Source: Saxidomus purpurata (Eukaryota; Mollusca; Bivalvia; Venerida; Veneridae). From it: a stretch of DNA of 64,000 nucleotides. The stretch covers positions 42,666,358 through 42,730,357 of the forward strand of contig JAFMSR010000002.1 in assembly GCA_022818135.1 (NCBI GenBank). The letters are read 5' to 3'. The position numbers were made by a program, and so were the translations under genes. Positions within the stretch are counted from its first letter, which is position 1. Each line of letters starts with the position of its first letter. The notes beneath the pieces were generated by a model. That model was not told the origin of the DNA. It saw only the letters and a program-made list of their open reading frames with translations, and did no database searches. Below are positions 46,249 through 58,494 of this stretch, one piece after another.

Positions 46249-48835
46249 ACAACGCGTTGCAGTTGGGTTTGCCCGCACGCTATCTTGGCAATCATTACAG
46301 TTATAATCTTACGTCACTCATAGCACGAATTTGAAACTATTATTAGAGCTAGTTTATAGGTTAACTCCTCCCCATTCAAGGACATTTAGGTACGAGCGTT
46401 CACGTCGTCAATTTGCTCCGCCCAAAAACTTGCACGGTAAGCTACTGAACGATCTTCACTTAAGTATTTTAATGCAAGTGGCAATCAGTATTTAGTAAGG
46501 TTGAATATAAGGTTCTTTGCGTATTTTGGAGTGACTTTGAGAGAAATTATATAGATCTAGACTATTTTATTTAAAATGTTGATTAATACTCCTTTAAACG
46601 AGATCTCTTTTAATCACAGCGATTGAGCTACGGTATCATTTAAGTGTACTACAAAGGAAGAGTCCCATTTAAAACCACCGAAATAGGGGTGTACCCGTCG
46701 TTAGTACAGGTCCGTCGTAAGTTTATGAATTATAATACAGGTAAATTATGTTTGCGGAACTTTACATAATTCATAATGACGTCTGGTGAACAAAAATATA
46801 TTGTAATGCTTTTTTTCATAAAATGCGTTTTCAGTCTGTTTCTCATACAAAATGTCAACGAAACCAACTAAATTTACGAAATTATCAATATTTGAGTACA
46901 CCGATAATTGATATAGCAGCACCTATCTGTAAACGTGAAAAATAGGTTTGTCTCCGGCAGTACTAGAACTCTGAACCTTTATTTCGCAAAGCGTCACCAC
47001 AAAAGCAAGGTCATGGACAAGTGTCGTATTCTACTGACATACTTGTATCTAGTGCCGTATTCTACAAACATACTAGTATCTAGTGTCGTATTCTACTGAC
47101 ATATCACGTGCATCTGAAAATGCTTGCCTGCCAAAATCTTAACTTGTATACAAGTGAATTTACGGTCATTTTCTGTTGTGTTATCACAACCAAGTTTCCT
47201 TTCTATACTGCAGGCAGTGAACACAGATATTTTCGCTTATGAACTGTGTTTTTACTTTTCAAAGTCAATGGTTTCTCCCTTCCTTCAATCTTCGGAGTGG
47301 GGTCGGGTTGTTGAGTCTGGAAAAAATTCCAAACCAATGAACAGAGACGTAGTTACTTCGGACATAAAAATGAAATGGCAGGCATGGCAGTCGGACCGGT
47401 AGTTTATTGACGATTATCTAATTGATTGTACTTTATCTCATATATTTACATGTATTTCCATTCTTTTTATATGCCAACTCATAAAGTGTATGTTGGATGT
47501 CTAACAGTAAACTGTTACAGTTCGCAAGATGAGTGTAGGATACTGCACTCTGACCAATGCAATTTACAACCAGGTGTCACGCATGAGCGAAATGTTGGAC
47601 ACATGACTTCAGAGTTACACGATTACTCAAAACATTGTTTAACTCTTTTGACTAACTACAATTTTTTCGGCTATTGTTCACTTTTTTGGTGCAGAAACAT
47701 TCGACCAATGATAAAGAAAACATTTAAAGAATCTGCGGGAGTCAAACTTTTGTTTTGCACTGACCGCTGTGTCGTCAGTGTCACTGAAGTAAAATGTACA
47801 CACTAATCTTAGACTAATAAATCCTTTGATATACTTATGCACACTAATTTATTTCCAGTGTCAATGGCTATCCACATATCCATAATTATGATAATCATTA
47901 GTAAAGTTCTAGGACATATGATTAACTCACGCATGCACGCGAGACGGTGAACTTTTCGGAAAGACATTTAATGTACACATGTAGCAATGCATAGTAATGT
48001 ATATAGTAAATGTTACGTATACGAGAACTTGTGCATATTACTTATACTTAAAATAAACAAAAAGAAGTTATATGTGACGATTATGTTGGTGGAGTGCTGC
48101 TGTATATGTCCAACCGATAGTACAGCAGGGGTGTGGAATTCCTATGTCCGACTTGTGTGACACGGGATTTTCTGCCGTCGGACAGGCGGATTTTCTGTCC
48201 CGGTTGTCCGCTTTGAGGGGAAAATGAGAAACGAATAAATAATGTACGAAAGTCATGTTTACGCCGAGACCCTCTAGATATATTTGCACTAGATTCTATT
48301 GGGAAAACCTTTTAAATTTTGAGAGCGCGCTGGTTGTGTTTTTCTGTTTTTTGTATGTACATGTATTCCCTCGTGGATTACCCTCAATATTTCAACTGCA
48401 AGACAGACCCATTTTTTACAACTGACGTTACATCTAGTCTGTCTTTGCTAAGGGCGGCCATCGTATATAGCAAAAAGCTCTTGCGCACAATTAGTTGGGC
48501 TACTCGTGGAGGTACGCAATAAAACTTTCATAGTCCATTTCGTATGTTTGGAGAAAGTTCCATCTAGCTACTCCATTGTAATTAAAGTGCACATTAATAT
48601 CTACAATATCCGATATTGATTCTGTCATGACTTTAATTTTTTCTTTCTACGTTTTTCGGATCAAATGATCGCATGCGCCCCTATTTGGCCTTGTCATTGA
48701 AAGTACGGAGGGGAGGAGTTAACCGATATATACATGCTCTATTAATAGTTTCAGATTCGCCTTTGTGTGACGTAAGATTGTAACTCTATTGATTGCTAAA
48801 ACAGCGTAAGGGCAAACCCAACTGCAACGCGTTGT
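46249..48835. mobile_element. 2.6-kb element with ~180-bp inverted repeats
   Basis: 46249-46430 starts acaacgcgttgcagttgggt and contains tttgccc, aatcttacgtcac and ggttaactcctcccc. 48650-48835 is its reverse complement at roughly 75-80% identity. The 2.2-kb interior has no recognisable transposase; its longest frames (47124-47402, 92 codons; 47426-47806, 126 codons) match nothing I know. It could be an inactive inverted-repeat transposon or two solo copies of a repeat in opposite orientation. Confidence 0.65.
47023..47102 (+). repeat. Three 35-bp tandem units
   Basis: The unit is gt(g/c)gtattctactgacata followed by cttgtatcta. Inside the 46249-48835 element. Confidence 0.9.
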
Positions 48836-49378
48836 ATAACGTTTCAGCTCATATCATTCAGGTAATAAGACATAACTATGAAAATAGGAAGGGGTGAAAA
48901 AATGAAAATCAACTTTTTCGCGAAAATTGATTCGAAATTGCTATAGATGGTAGATAATGTTCTAACTACGAAAATGAATACCGACAACACTATATTTAAT
49001 TCAAAAATAAAAATTCTACAGTCTTTTTCGATTTTATGTGATGTGCTGTTTGCTTGTTTTCCCAGAAATTTCAATGAAACGCGCCCCTGTATCCTAAAGC
49101 AGCTTCTGAAATGTTGATTTATAGTGTAGCGTGTTAGAAATCCACAATAGCCTAGATCTTATTTCATAAATCTCACTAAATGTCTAAAGTGGGCGGGGCC
49201 TAAAACGTGATATCAGGACAGTGTCAAATAACACTGTCCTGTGATATCAGACGTCGCAATATCAAGAAATATCAGACAGGTGTTATCGGGTCGTCGTCAT
49301 GGCAGTTGCATAATAAAAGTTAAGAGCATCGTGATAATGAAATTACATGTGTATACATATTAAATTATATATTTAAAA
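48836..49378. other. Spacer with hairpin at 49207-49250
   Basis: aggacagtgt (49215-49224) and acactgtcct (49231-49240) form a perfect 10-bp stem with a six-base loop. Self-complementary tgatatca motifs flank it on both sides. It lies about 140 bp before the LINE. Otherwise AT-rich and non-coding. Confidence 0.75.
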
Positions 49379-50745
49379 TGTTTTTGATTCTCTATGCTGA
49401 TGATATTGTGATTTGTGTTAAAAACAGCAAAGAATTGCAGTTGAATTTAGATTAACTTTACGATTATTGCAGTAGATGGAAATTGAAAGTAAACTCTGTA
49501 AAAAACAAAAATTATGATTTTAATAAGAGGTGGAAGATTACCGAATAACGTCACATTTAGATATGGAGATCAAATTCTTGAAATCGTAAATGAATTTATA
49601 TATCTTGGAATAGTCTTTTCTACAGGAGGGTCGTTTTCTGAAACTCAAAAGACGTTGGCAGGACAGTCTTTAAAGGCAATGTTCAAGTTTAATAAGTATT
49701 TACATAAATTTACGAATATTACTGTTAAATATAAACTAGATTTATTTGATAAATTAATGTTACCTATCCTTAATTATGGATGTGAAGTTTGGTGTTTTCA
49801 AAGTGGTAGTGCATTAGATAGAGTACATACACAATTTTGTAAACGCTTGCTAGGAGTTAAGAAAAGTACGCAAAATGATTTTATATATGGTGAACTGGGT
49901 AGAATGCCTTTGCGAAACTATAGATATTATGTTATTGTCAAGTTGGTTAAAAATCTTGCAAACAGACTCCAAAAAATACATTAGAATTATATATTATATG
50001 TTGTATCAAGATATTGAAGACAAGCCTAATACTTAAAATTGGTGTTCATTGTTAAGAGACTTATTGTTTTCTTAAGGCTTTCCAGATGTCTGGTATTCGC
50101 AAACAGTTGGTAATGTTGATTTATTTCTTTGTTAATAAAACAAAGAATCAGTGATCAATTCATGCAAAATTGTAAAAGTAGACTAGAAAATTCGAGCAGA
50201 GCAATATTCTATAGACACATTGCTAATTTTAGTTTTCAGCCATATCTAAATATTTTGAATATGTTAATGCACTATATCTGTTTTGTTATGTACATAAAAT
50301 GATTACTGTAAGGCTGATAGAGACGTTCCCAGGACCCTTTCAAGCCAAATACGGGGTTAATAAACAGGGTCACCCAGCAAGGGGGCCTCAAAAAAAATAT
50401 TTTGAATATAACACAAGTCAGAATTAGTCTATCAAGGCTTCGTTTGTCCAGTCATAGATCTTTATTGAAACTGGTAGATGGAATAAACCTGTGTGTACAC
50501 ATTTAAATGAGCGTAAATGTACATTTTGTAATAAATTAGAAGACGAATAACATTTTGTTTTGAAATGTGTTTTATATACTGAACTAAGGAAACAATTAGT
50601 ACCACCATATTATTGGAAACGACCAAATATGTTAAAATTTGTAGAACTAGTGAATACTGAAACTAATCGCATATTAAAAAATCTAGGAAGTTTTGTAAAC
50701 AAAGCATTCGCGTTCAGATCAGAATTATTGTATAACAGACCATAG
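49379..50745 (+). pseudogene. Non-LTR retrotransposon (LINE), broken ORF2
   Basis: The 5' edge cuts into the reverse transcriptase just before the catalytic box: 49379 onward reads FLILYADDIVI (YADD). After one stop and a frameshift near 49510, a 156-codon stretch (49514-49984) contains LGIVFSTGG, LPILNYGCEVW and LLGVKKSTQND, the thumb region of such elements. A further open part (about 50410-50745) holds SLSRLRLSSHR, then CTFCNKLEDE, a stop, HFVLKC and LRKQ, a C-terminal C-x2-C...H-x4-C knuckle. Endonuclease and most of the RT are absent. At least two stops, two or more frameshifts and an insertion at 50263-50395 inactivate it. I cannot fix the clade. Confidence 0.88.
50263..50395 (+). mobile_element. 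133-bp polyadenylated insertion with 14-bp TSD
   Basis: The sequence aatattttgaatat stands at 50249-50262 and again at 50396-50409, on both sides of the insert. The insert ends in a run of A preceded by ggttaataaacagg, so an AATAAA lies about 25 bp before the poly(A). Removing the insert and one repeat leaves the LINE frame open across the joint. These are the marks of target-primed reverse transcription of a short or 5'-truncated transcript. Confidence 0.88.
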
Positions 50746-51465
50746 ATTTAGACATAGAACACAATGTTGTAACATTACTGTTATTGTTTTACTTATAACA
50801 ACCCACCTTTTCAGTTATTACGGGTTTTTATATGTTGCCAATATTAATGTTTGTACTATATATAGAAAGATAAGAAACTCTTAGAGTTGGATTTTTTATT
50901 ACTATATACTATTTTAAGTTAATGTAAGTGTTTCATATTTACTACTACGCTAAATTTAGTATATGCTCTATTATATGTAGATTGATAATCAGTAAATTTG
51001 GATGTGTTACATATAAAGTCACTATGATATGATATTATGATCCTCTAGTCGTTCTTGTTGTTTCGTTTTCGAACAAGATAGACTACAGTGGAATTAAACA
51101 GGCTTATGCAAAGTTACACACAGAAATACACCTTGTTGTTTAGGCCTTCAAACAAGGGTATTGTGTGTTATACAGTTTCAGCCCGTATAAAAGTCACGAC
51201 TTTAAAAAAATATATATTTCTGTGTAGAATGTGTTGTATACATTGTACATTATAAATAATATAAATACAACTGTTCGAACAGCCTGCCTTGGTAACATAA
51301 CATATTTCATATTTTAGATATATAATAGATATACTGCTGTAATGTATATATGTCTAATTGAAAAGCTGTAAATGTATATGTTCGCCATATTGTATATTGT
51401 GCATATTTTGCCACATGGGTCTATGACCTACTGGATACCAATAAATAAACACAGACATATATATT
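50746..51465 (+). mobile_element. Probable 3' UTR of the LINE
   Basis: The end at 51395-51455 (attttgccacatgggtctat, gacctactggat, caataaataaac) resembles LINE 3' ends I know from molluscs. The 600 bp in between hold no reading frame. Part of it may be other insertions. Confidence 0.5.
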
Positions 51466-51909
51466 GAGTTTTATTTCATTTTACCCTTGTCTTATTTATA
51501 GACTTATGGATAATAGTTTTTTCAATTTATTTATTAAATCATTTTATTAAATTTGCATAACAAGTTTATTAGAAAAGTATATATTTCAATATTCGTTATT
51601 CACGGTTAAATTGTAGTGCCGTTATCTTAAACACTTTAGGAAACCACTTTTTCAGTATAAACTAGATCAGCACATTAAATAGTTAAATGTTGATATCAGT
51701 TTTACATAAAAAAAACCTGTAATGTACCATAATATATTTTGTAGTACACAATGAACAAGAATAAGACGCACTAATATAGCTGAAAAAGGTTTGATTTTAA
51801 ATAGTATACCTCTGCCAAATTTTGCTTGCAATGTTTACATATGCTTATTAAATAAAGCATCAAAATAGTACTCGAAAACATAAGACAATAATTCATAAAT
51901 AAATAACAA
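51466..51909. other. Spacer before the duplicated segment
   Basis: AT-rich. The last ~100 bases share acataag(t)ac...caataat with 59800-59830, so the third duplicate piece may begin to match here. Confidence 0.4.
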
Positions 51910-52357
51910 CTGATATCTGAAAATGTCATTTGTGATATCACGGCTGTATTTTATTTCTACAAAATGACTAAAACCGGATTTCAAAGACAGAAAACAAACG
52001 TTTAGTATATCAGCTTCGTCAATCTGGAAGATAATGGGTATATTAATACATCTTTAGCCTGAAGATCATTATACGGGAAGAAAAGAAACCTTTGAAATAG
52101 AAATTAATCATGACAGTATCAATTCAGGTAAACTGGAAAAAAGAACATTGCCTTTTATGTCCTTTTTTGAGACTTGCCGTACCACTTTGAGACTTGCCGT
52201 ACCACTTTGTTTAATGAAGTACACTGAAGCTTATTGCTCGTAAGTCGTTTTAAATTACCAGAAAATTTCCGAACATAATACTTTTTTTTTGTTATCTGAA
52301 CCACATAGAATTAAAAATTGCGAATACCGCCTGAAAGTTAATCTTAAGTAACAACAA

Positions 52358-52400
52358 TTAGGCCACTCGAAATTAATATGTTGGTCATCGGAGCGAGCGA
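52358..52400 (+). mobile_element. Solo end of the 11886-type inverted-repeat family
   Basis: ttaggccactcgaaattaat, ttggtcatcggagcgagcga matches the terminus at 11886-11950 and, inverted, 13324-13363. Only one end is present. Confidence 0.65.
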
Positions 52401-53683
52401 AATTAAACATTTGGGAATACAATACTATTTTTCTCCATGAAATTTTTTCGAGTCATATAGGATACCTTGTAAATAAGCACAATGTAGGTGTATACTGAAT
52501 TAATGTGTTATAAATTTAAACTTTATAAAAGGTCCCTTCTAAAACAAATACAATTAGAATCAAATGAATTATTTGGATTTTTATATTTTTTCATGGACTT
52601 TAGAGAAGATGTCTTAAAGTAGCGTTTCAAAAGCAATAATGCCAGCCGCCAAAACCTTTAACACTTTTATCTTTTATATTTTTTGTCGGACAGACGGACG
52701 GAAGTATGACGTACGACGCACGCTGAACAATGTGTCGTCCTAACAGCTCATACTGGCACTGTGTCTTAGGTGAACGTAATAAAGTCATTCTAAAACACAA
52801 ATATAAAGTTTGCAACACAAGAATACACATCATTAAAGACGAAACCAAATGTTAAACGTAAGCAAGACATATGGACTCCTTCGATTTTAGTTTTTGTATG
52901 AAAATTATAGGCTTATCATACTTTTATCATCGAGTTTTCTAAACAGATGTCTGCGATGCAGAAAATGAGAATTGGATTAAAGCCTATGTCTTAAATGTGT
53001 GAAAATGGTTATGATTAGATTTATATATATCTACCAGAGATTATGTATAACAACTGGTAAAGAATACTGAACACATTTCCAAGTGAAGGGCTTAAATGTG
53101 TTTTGTCATTTTCGACAATCTTGAGAAATTTATTTTTAAAATACAAACACTGTTATATGTAAGTTTCGTTATGATAAAGGTTTTCCGTAAGATGCGTTTT
53201 GCTTAATTCATCAGCCTTTATAAAAAACTACCAGAAGCAGATTTTATTGTCTATTTTCACATGATATCTTTCCCTTTTTCATGACACACGAAACACAGAT
53301 GAAAGAAACATAGATGAGACCCCATAACGAATTCTAGTGTTCCGTTTGAAAGTAGACAACACCATTTTGACAGAAACCCTGACTTGACCTAACTTGACGT
53401 ATATTTATGAAGACCAGTCGCGCCGACTTTACTGTTTACTTCGTATGAAAATAGGTCTGGTACAGCGACTAATATATTCACACGTTTTATGCACGTTACC
53501 ATGCCGCTCACCTTTCATAATTATTCCTTTCCCTATACTGTCCTGTCTCCTATATATACCTTGTTGAACCGTTTCTTCACAGATAATGTCTGCCACTAAG
53601 CGTATGAGAAATATAAGCCCAAATGTCACATGCTGCAAAATTGACAAAATTATTTCTAGATATAACTGACCAATGAACCCATG

Positions 53684-53946
53684 CTCCGTGCTTATAAAGG
53701 TTTCTTGTCCACAATCTTATGCTCAGCACAGCATCATGTCAAATAATATGCGCTAAAGTCAAGTTATATCATTTTAAAAAGTCCGGTTCCATAACAATAA
53801 TCAGAAGGTCTGTTCTTGAGTTTGTGTACCTTTACATTAAATCCGACTTTGTAAAATATAACTTGACCTGACTTCATATCACTTGACCATGACTTTGTGC
53901 TGAGCATGAGATTGTGCTCAAGAAACTTTTCTAAGCACGAGACCAA
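53684..53946. mobile_element. 263-bp MITE inserted in duplication copy 2
   Basis: The left arm gtgcttataaaggtttcttg, cacaatcttatgctcagcac is the inverse of the right arm gtgctgagcatgagattgtg, caagaaacttttctaagcac, over about 80 bp. The segment is absent from the matching place in copy 1 (between about 36200 and 36236), so it inserted after the duplication or was lost from copy 1. Non-coding; the 60-codon frame 53764-53946 spans it. Confidence 0.82.
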
Positions 53947-56900
53947 GTCTCATTAATTTACCTGCACATAAAATAAAGGCAACTATGTCTTATGAAAGGC
54001 ACACAATCTGATATCATGTCAAAAATTGTCATTATCTCAAAAACCTACGGAAATTTGGTGAAAAATACATTGAAATCAAATTAGAACGAAATAATTGTTT
54101 TTAAAGCTTCCCATACAGTCGTATGATAAAAGCAAGTTTGTTTCCATGGCGACAATTGTTTTCTATTGTCATCAGTAGCAGTGGACTTCAGTATATTTCA
54201 ATATTTTAGCGAAATAAGGGTAACCGTAAAACCTTACTAATCTCTTTGCATCTTTTATATGTATTCAAAGTTAAGACAATGTTTTGCCGTTTTCATATTA
54301 GCCCAAGAGAATGACATACGATTATTACATTTTAGTGGCATAAGCTTTTAGACCTTTTATGATTATATCATTACTTATCTAAGAAAAGAGACATTAACAT
54401 GTCCTCATTTCTAAGGCAGTCTCGCGTAGTAAGGAAATGGATATTGGTCGACTATTTATTCGCGTTTTGTGCTTTATCTCTGGTCGACCATATATATTAA
54501 TGAAACGAAGAAAAGATGAAACAAAAAGTTGTAAAAGAAGTCATTGTAAAAAAACATGGACATGATGACTGTCAATCAATTGATTATACATTCTTTGCTC
54601 AGTTTTACTGTGAACTAAATCAAACTATCACTATCTCAAATATTTTAGAAAACGTATTAATTTCATTTCATTTAGTAGAAATAGATTGCACATTGCACAA
54701 ATACTTTCTAACTGAATTAATTTCTTCTATCATTTTCTTTCATTTATTCAATAATTATAAACTTTATTCTGGTTCTAATAATGCTGCTCGGGGTCAGAAC
54801 CTCTATTATAATTGTGTTTTAGGTCTCCTTGGCAATGACAATCAATGGGCCGTATACCCCCTCGATAATCTATATAATTGATAATTTATTATAATTTGCA
54901 AATAGACATCTACGTATACGGTCATTCTGTGGACAAAAAAAAACGTTATTATTGATTTTAAAAGCGGCCTATCAATGCTGAAATATGCACAGACATTTGA
55001 CGCACAGCCTCTCCTTAAATTTTCAGCGTTCTTTAATATCGCGCCTCTTATGTTCTGAAAGAAAATATGGGAGAAGAAAATTTTCTTTGAAGCCTAAGTC
55101 ATAATAATTATAGTGTTAATTTTCACAGAATGAGTATCCATTATTGTAACATAATAACTTTCTTGATAACTAATTATGTACCATTACAGATACCATGCGT
55201 GTGAAACTAGTTTTTCTTACTGCGAAATGTGTTGTACCACTCCTCGTAATTTACATGATGTTTCCTTAACATGGAATCTTAATGATGTATGGAATTACTA
55301 AACTCTTTGTGTGATTTCGCCCGTTTTATTCTCCTTTAGTAAAACCATTGCACATATTCAAATACCAAAGGGCTTGGTTCACTTAGGATCGTTTTTGGAT
55401 CATTCTCATTATCTGCTTATAATATCGACATACTTTTTCACGAATGATATCGAATAGATCACACGGTTATATTTTGAAATAAAAAAACGATATGAAAATA
55501 AGATAACGGGGAAACAAGACTGACGAATCCGCATTTTTTCCGTCATTGACGTCAGTGCAATTCTTAGACTGCGTACATTGTTTACTGGGTTGTCAAGGAT
55601 ACAGTATATTTGCCTTTGAAATCCCTAAAATTAAATTGCATGTTCTCAGAAATGCAATTATAATTACCGACATATAATCTACATGCCACAAAAGTATTCA
55701 AATTTCTGCTTCTTACATAAATTAGCATACCGCAGATTTTAACCTTTATCCATCATCGGAAAAATGTACATCACCGGTAAACTTTCGATCGCATGTCGCG
55801 ATCGCGAGGTCGCATTTACTGCTGATAAGTCGGTATGTGTAGTAGCGTGCTTCGTGTTTGTCTCTTGTAGTGCTTGTTCTGTTTTGTTCTTGCTTTTTTC
55901 CGAGAAAAGTTTACTTAAAGGAACCAAAAATTGGATTTTCGTTACGTTTCTTCGAAAGTTGAATTTAAGATAGTTGTCACTGTTCACTTAAATCTAAAGT
56001 TATCCATGTTTGGTAAAATGTTTATTCTAGATTTGGCATTTATATTCGCAGCAGCTGTGAAAAAATATCGCTAATCATAAAGGATGACAAAATTTAAATG
56101 ACTATTGTCAAATTTTAGTGATTGTACAAAGTCAAGAAAAAAAGTGAAAAAACTTTAACGTACTCATGAGTTGAATTGAATATACAGAGTTGTATCACGG
56201 AAGTTAAACTACTACTGTAGTGGTTATATACATCAAACCTCATGCATCAGTGATTTGCCGAGCTTTCAACAAACATGATATAACATAATGAATGCTCTGG
56301 ATGACGAGACTGTATGAAACAAGTAGGCTATGTTCTTCTTGATGACATGCGATACACAAAAAATCTATCCAAAGTAATTTAAGATTTTACTATTTATGAG
56401 TTGCATTTTCATTTAGTGTTTGTTTACGGTTTGTGCGCATTGGTTGCACGGCTGATATTTTACTTTAGTTTTTAAATTACGACTGTAAAAATTGATAAAC
56501 GACGCTAGTTCTGGGGGTGGTTTTTTTTCTCTAAGCCTTTAGATATACAGGTATGACTACACTAAGTGTTTTTTCCCTAGCTAAACTTACTGTATAACAT
56601 TTAAGCTCGGTCAGCATACCAACACATTCGTTGAGTAATAACACCCCAATAAATCTTTAGAACCACCTTAGTCAAACCAAAAAGGCCCTTTTTATATACA
56701 TGTGTTATTTTATAGCTGAAAATGGCGCCAGTAGGACATCACCCCCTCGTTTATCTACATTCTGTCGAAAAAATCTATATATTCAGATAACCATTTGGCA
56801 CCGTAATATTAATCAGAAAATTCATAAACTATTTTTTTGTTATGCTCAACAGATTTTCGATTTTTATTCTAGAAAACTTTACCGCTATCAATCATTTTGG

Positions 56901-57700
56901 ACCAATCAGAGACCACAGCTATCTAATAAGTCCGCAAGTTCCCTACATGAATTGACTGGTTCCAAATCCCATCGATTTAGTGAAGTCATACCTACAGTAG
57001 GGTTAATACATTTGTATATATACATGTATATATTCTATCCACGAGTTGTTAATGGAACAAGACATTGGTAACATATTAAATATTTGAAATGAAGTATCTC
57101 TTTGTTAACATAGACTTGGTTACGAATAGTTGTCCGGCCTGGTTTGAACCTCTGTCCTTGATAGTTATACTTCCTGTCCACTTGTCCCGGCTTATGAAAA
57201 CGGTGCCCGTTACAATTCCTTTCACAAATTTGTGAAATATATAAATTTTGAAATGTTCCGTTGGGTGTTCGTTGAAGCTTGCAGTAAACATAACGGGCGG
57301 ACAGGGAAGCGGGTTTGTAACCGAAAACGCAATTTGGACTCATATACTCATATAATCATCTGTGAGGTATTTGTTTTCAGCACTTTGATTTAATCACGTT
57401 TCCCTAAACAGTATGTTTTGTTTTAATCTAAGTGTTAGATTATGTGTTTTAGTGCGGTCGAATTAAACAAGAAATAAATGTAACACAACTGTATGTATCT
57501 ATGAGCTAAAGAAAATCATTTAGAAGTTCTATTAACGTATTTCAATGCATGCAAATCTAAATAGTTTCGATGAAAGCAACGATACAATGAATGATATCAA
57601 TGAGTCAACTTCTTCCAATTACAGTCATGAAGGATCCTTCCTTACTTATTGCCTACGGTTATGGTACCGTATACAGTGTCTATCATCTTAATGTGTATGT

Positions 57701-58494
57701 GTAAAGGTTTTATTTTTTTCTTCTCCTCCGTATTGCATTTGATGTACATAGTCAAGTTATTTTACTTTTGCATATTTATTAAATATACATAGTATGATAC
57801 TGTACACAAATTCTGAAATATAAACTAACTGTTTTTATTTAAATCATTGAATTACCACTTCTTAACTTCAAAATGTGGATGTGCAGTAATTAAAACAGTT
57901 ACTGCTCACTTGATGACCTTAGCAGACTTATAACAGATTATTAAACCCCTGTATTTTGTATTTGCATCCTGAAATGGAGGGTAAGTATGATAATGTAACG
58001 AATGTAATAAATACTGCATGGAATAATTTAGTCGTGAAATCACCAAATGGTGATTGTTATAAAGTTGATAAGATATTTTTCTCCCAGGAAATATGAAAAA
58101 GAACTTTTAATTCCATCGTCCGATCCGCGTCAAAAATCATAAATAAAATTATTTTATGGTGATGCACGCCCTTGAGTAGCTGCTGCTTATAAAATAGTTA
58201 TGCTCAGAAAGATTTTTGAGGGCAGCACACCCTACAACATCGACTTAGAGCCGGACAAATAGTTAGGTATGCTTAGGTATTACACCTGGAAAATGTTAAA
58301 GATGGGATAGCAAATAATCAGCAAATGACATCAAAGGAATGACGATAGCTAATATCGAAACTGAAAAAGAGTAAGTACTGTCTGTCCTTCACACGAACAT
58401 TATACCATTGGTTGTCTCCCTGGTAAGACAAAACTTGTTTACCGAGTTCGAAAATTTTTTATGGTATCTGTGAATCATTCATTCCAAGATTCAG
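57701..58494. other. Non-coding spacer
   Basis: Nothing recognised. A gagggtaagtat at 57977 resembles a splice donor but has no exon around it. Confidence 0.4.

Larger units (their letters stand above)
51910..57700 (+). repeat. Segmental duplication, copy 2
   Basis: It is collinear with 34090-41400 (block list given there). Differences are insertions: copy 2 has the MITE at 53684-53946 and about 2 kb of extra sequence at 55.4-57.4 kb, while copy 1 has the pearl-type elements. The 121-codon frame at 54516-54881 is not preserved in copy 1, so the duplicated material looks non-coding or long decayed. Confidence 0.72.

Noticed and set aside
47426..47806. 126-codon frame with several cysteines
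   Set aside because: It starts in low-complexity AT-rich sequence, has no known motif or signal peptide of good quality, and lies inside an inverted-repeat element. Chance frame is more likely.
54516..54881. 121-codon open frame, one of the longest outside receptors and transposons
   Set aside because: It lies in duplication copy 2. The matching stretch of copy 1 (about 36690-36960) has stops and frameshifts, and composition is AT-driven. No domain is recognisable.
57035..57343. 102-codon minus-strand frame with a B-box-like ggttcaaacc motif
   Set aside because: Two overlapping frames on the same strand are both open, no A box stands at a proper distance, and there is no counterpart in duplication copy 1. 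Neither gene nor SINE is supported.
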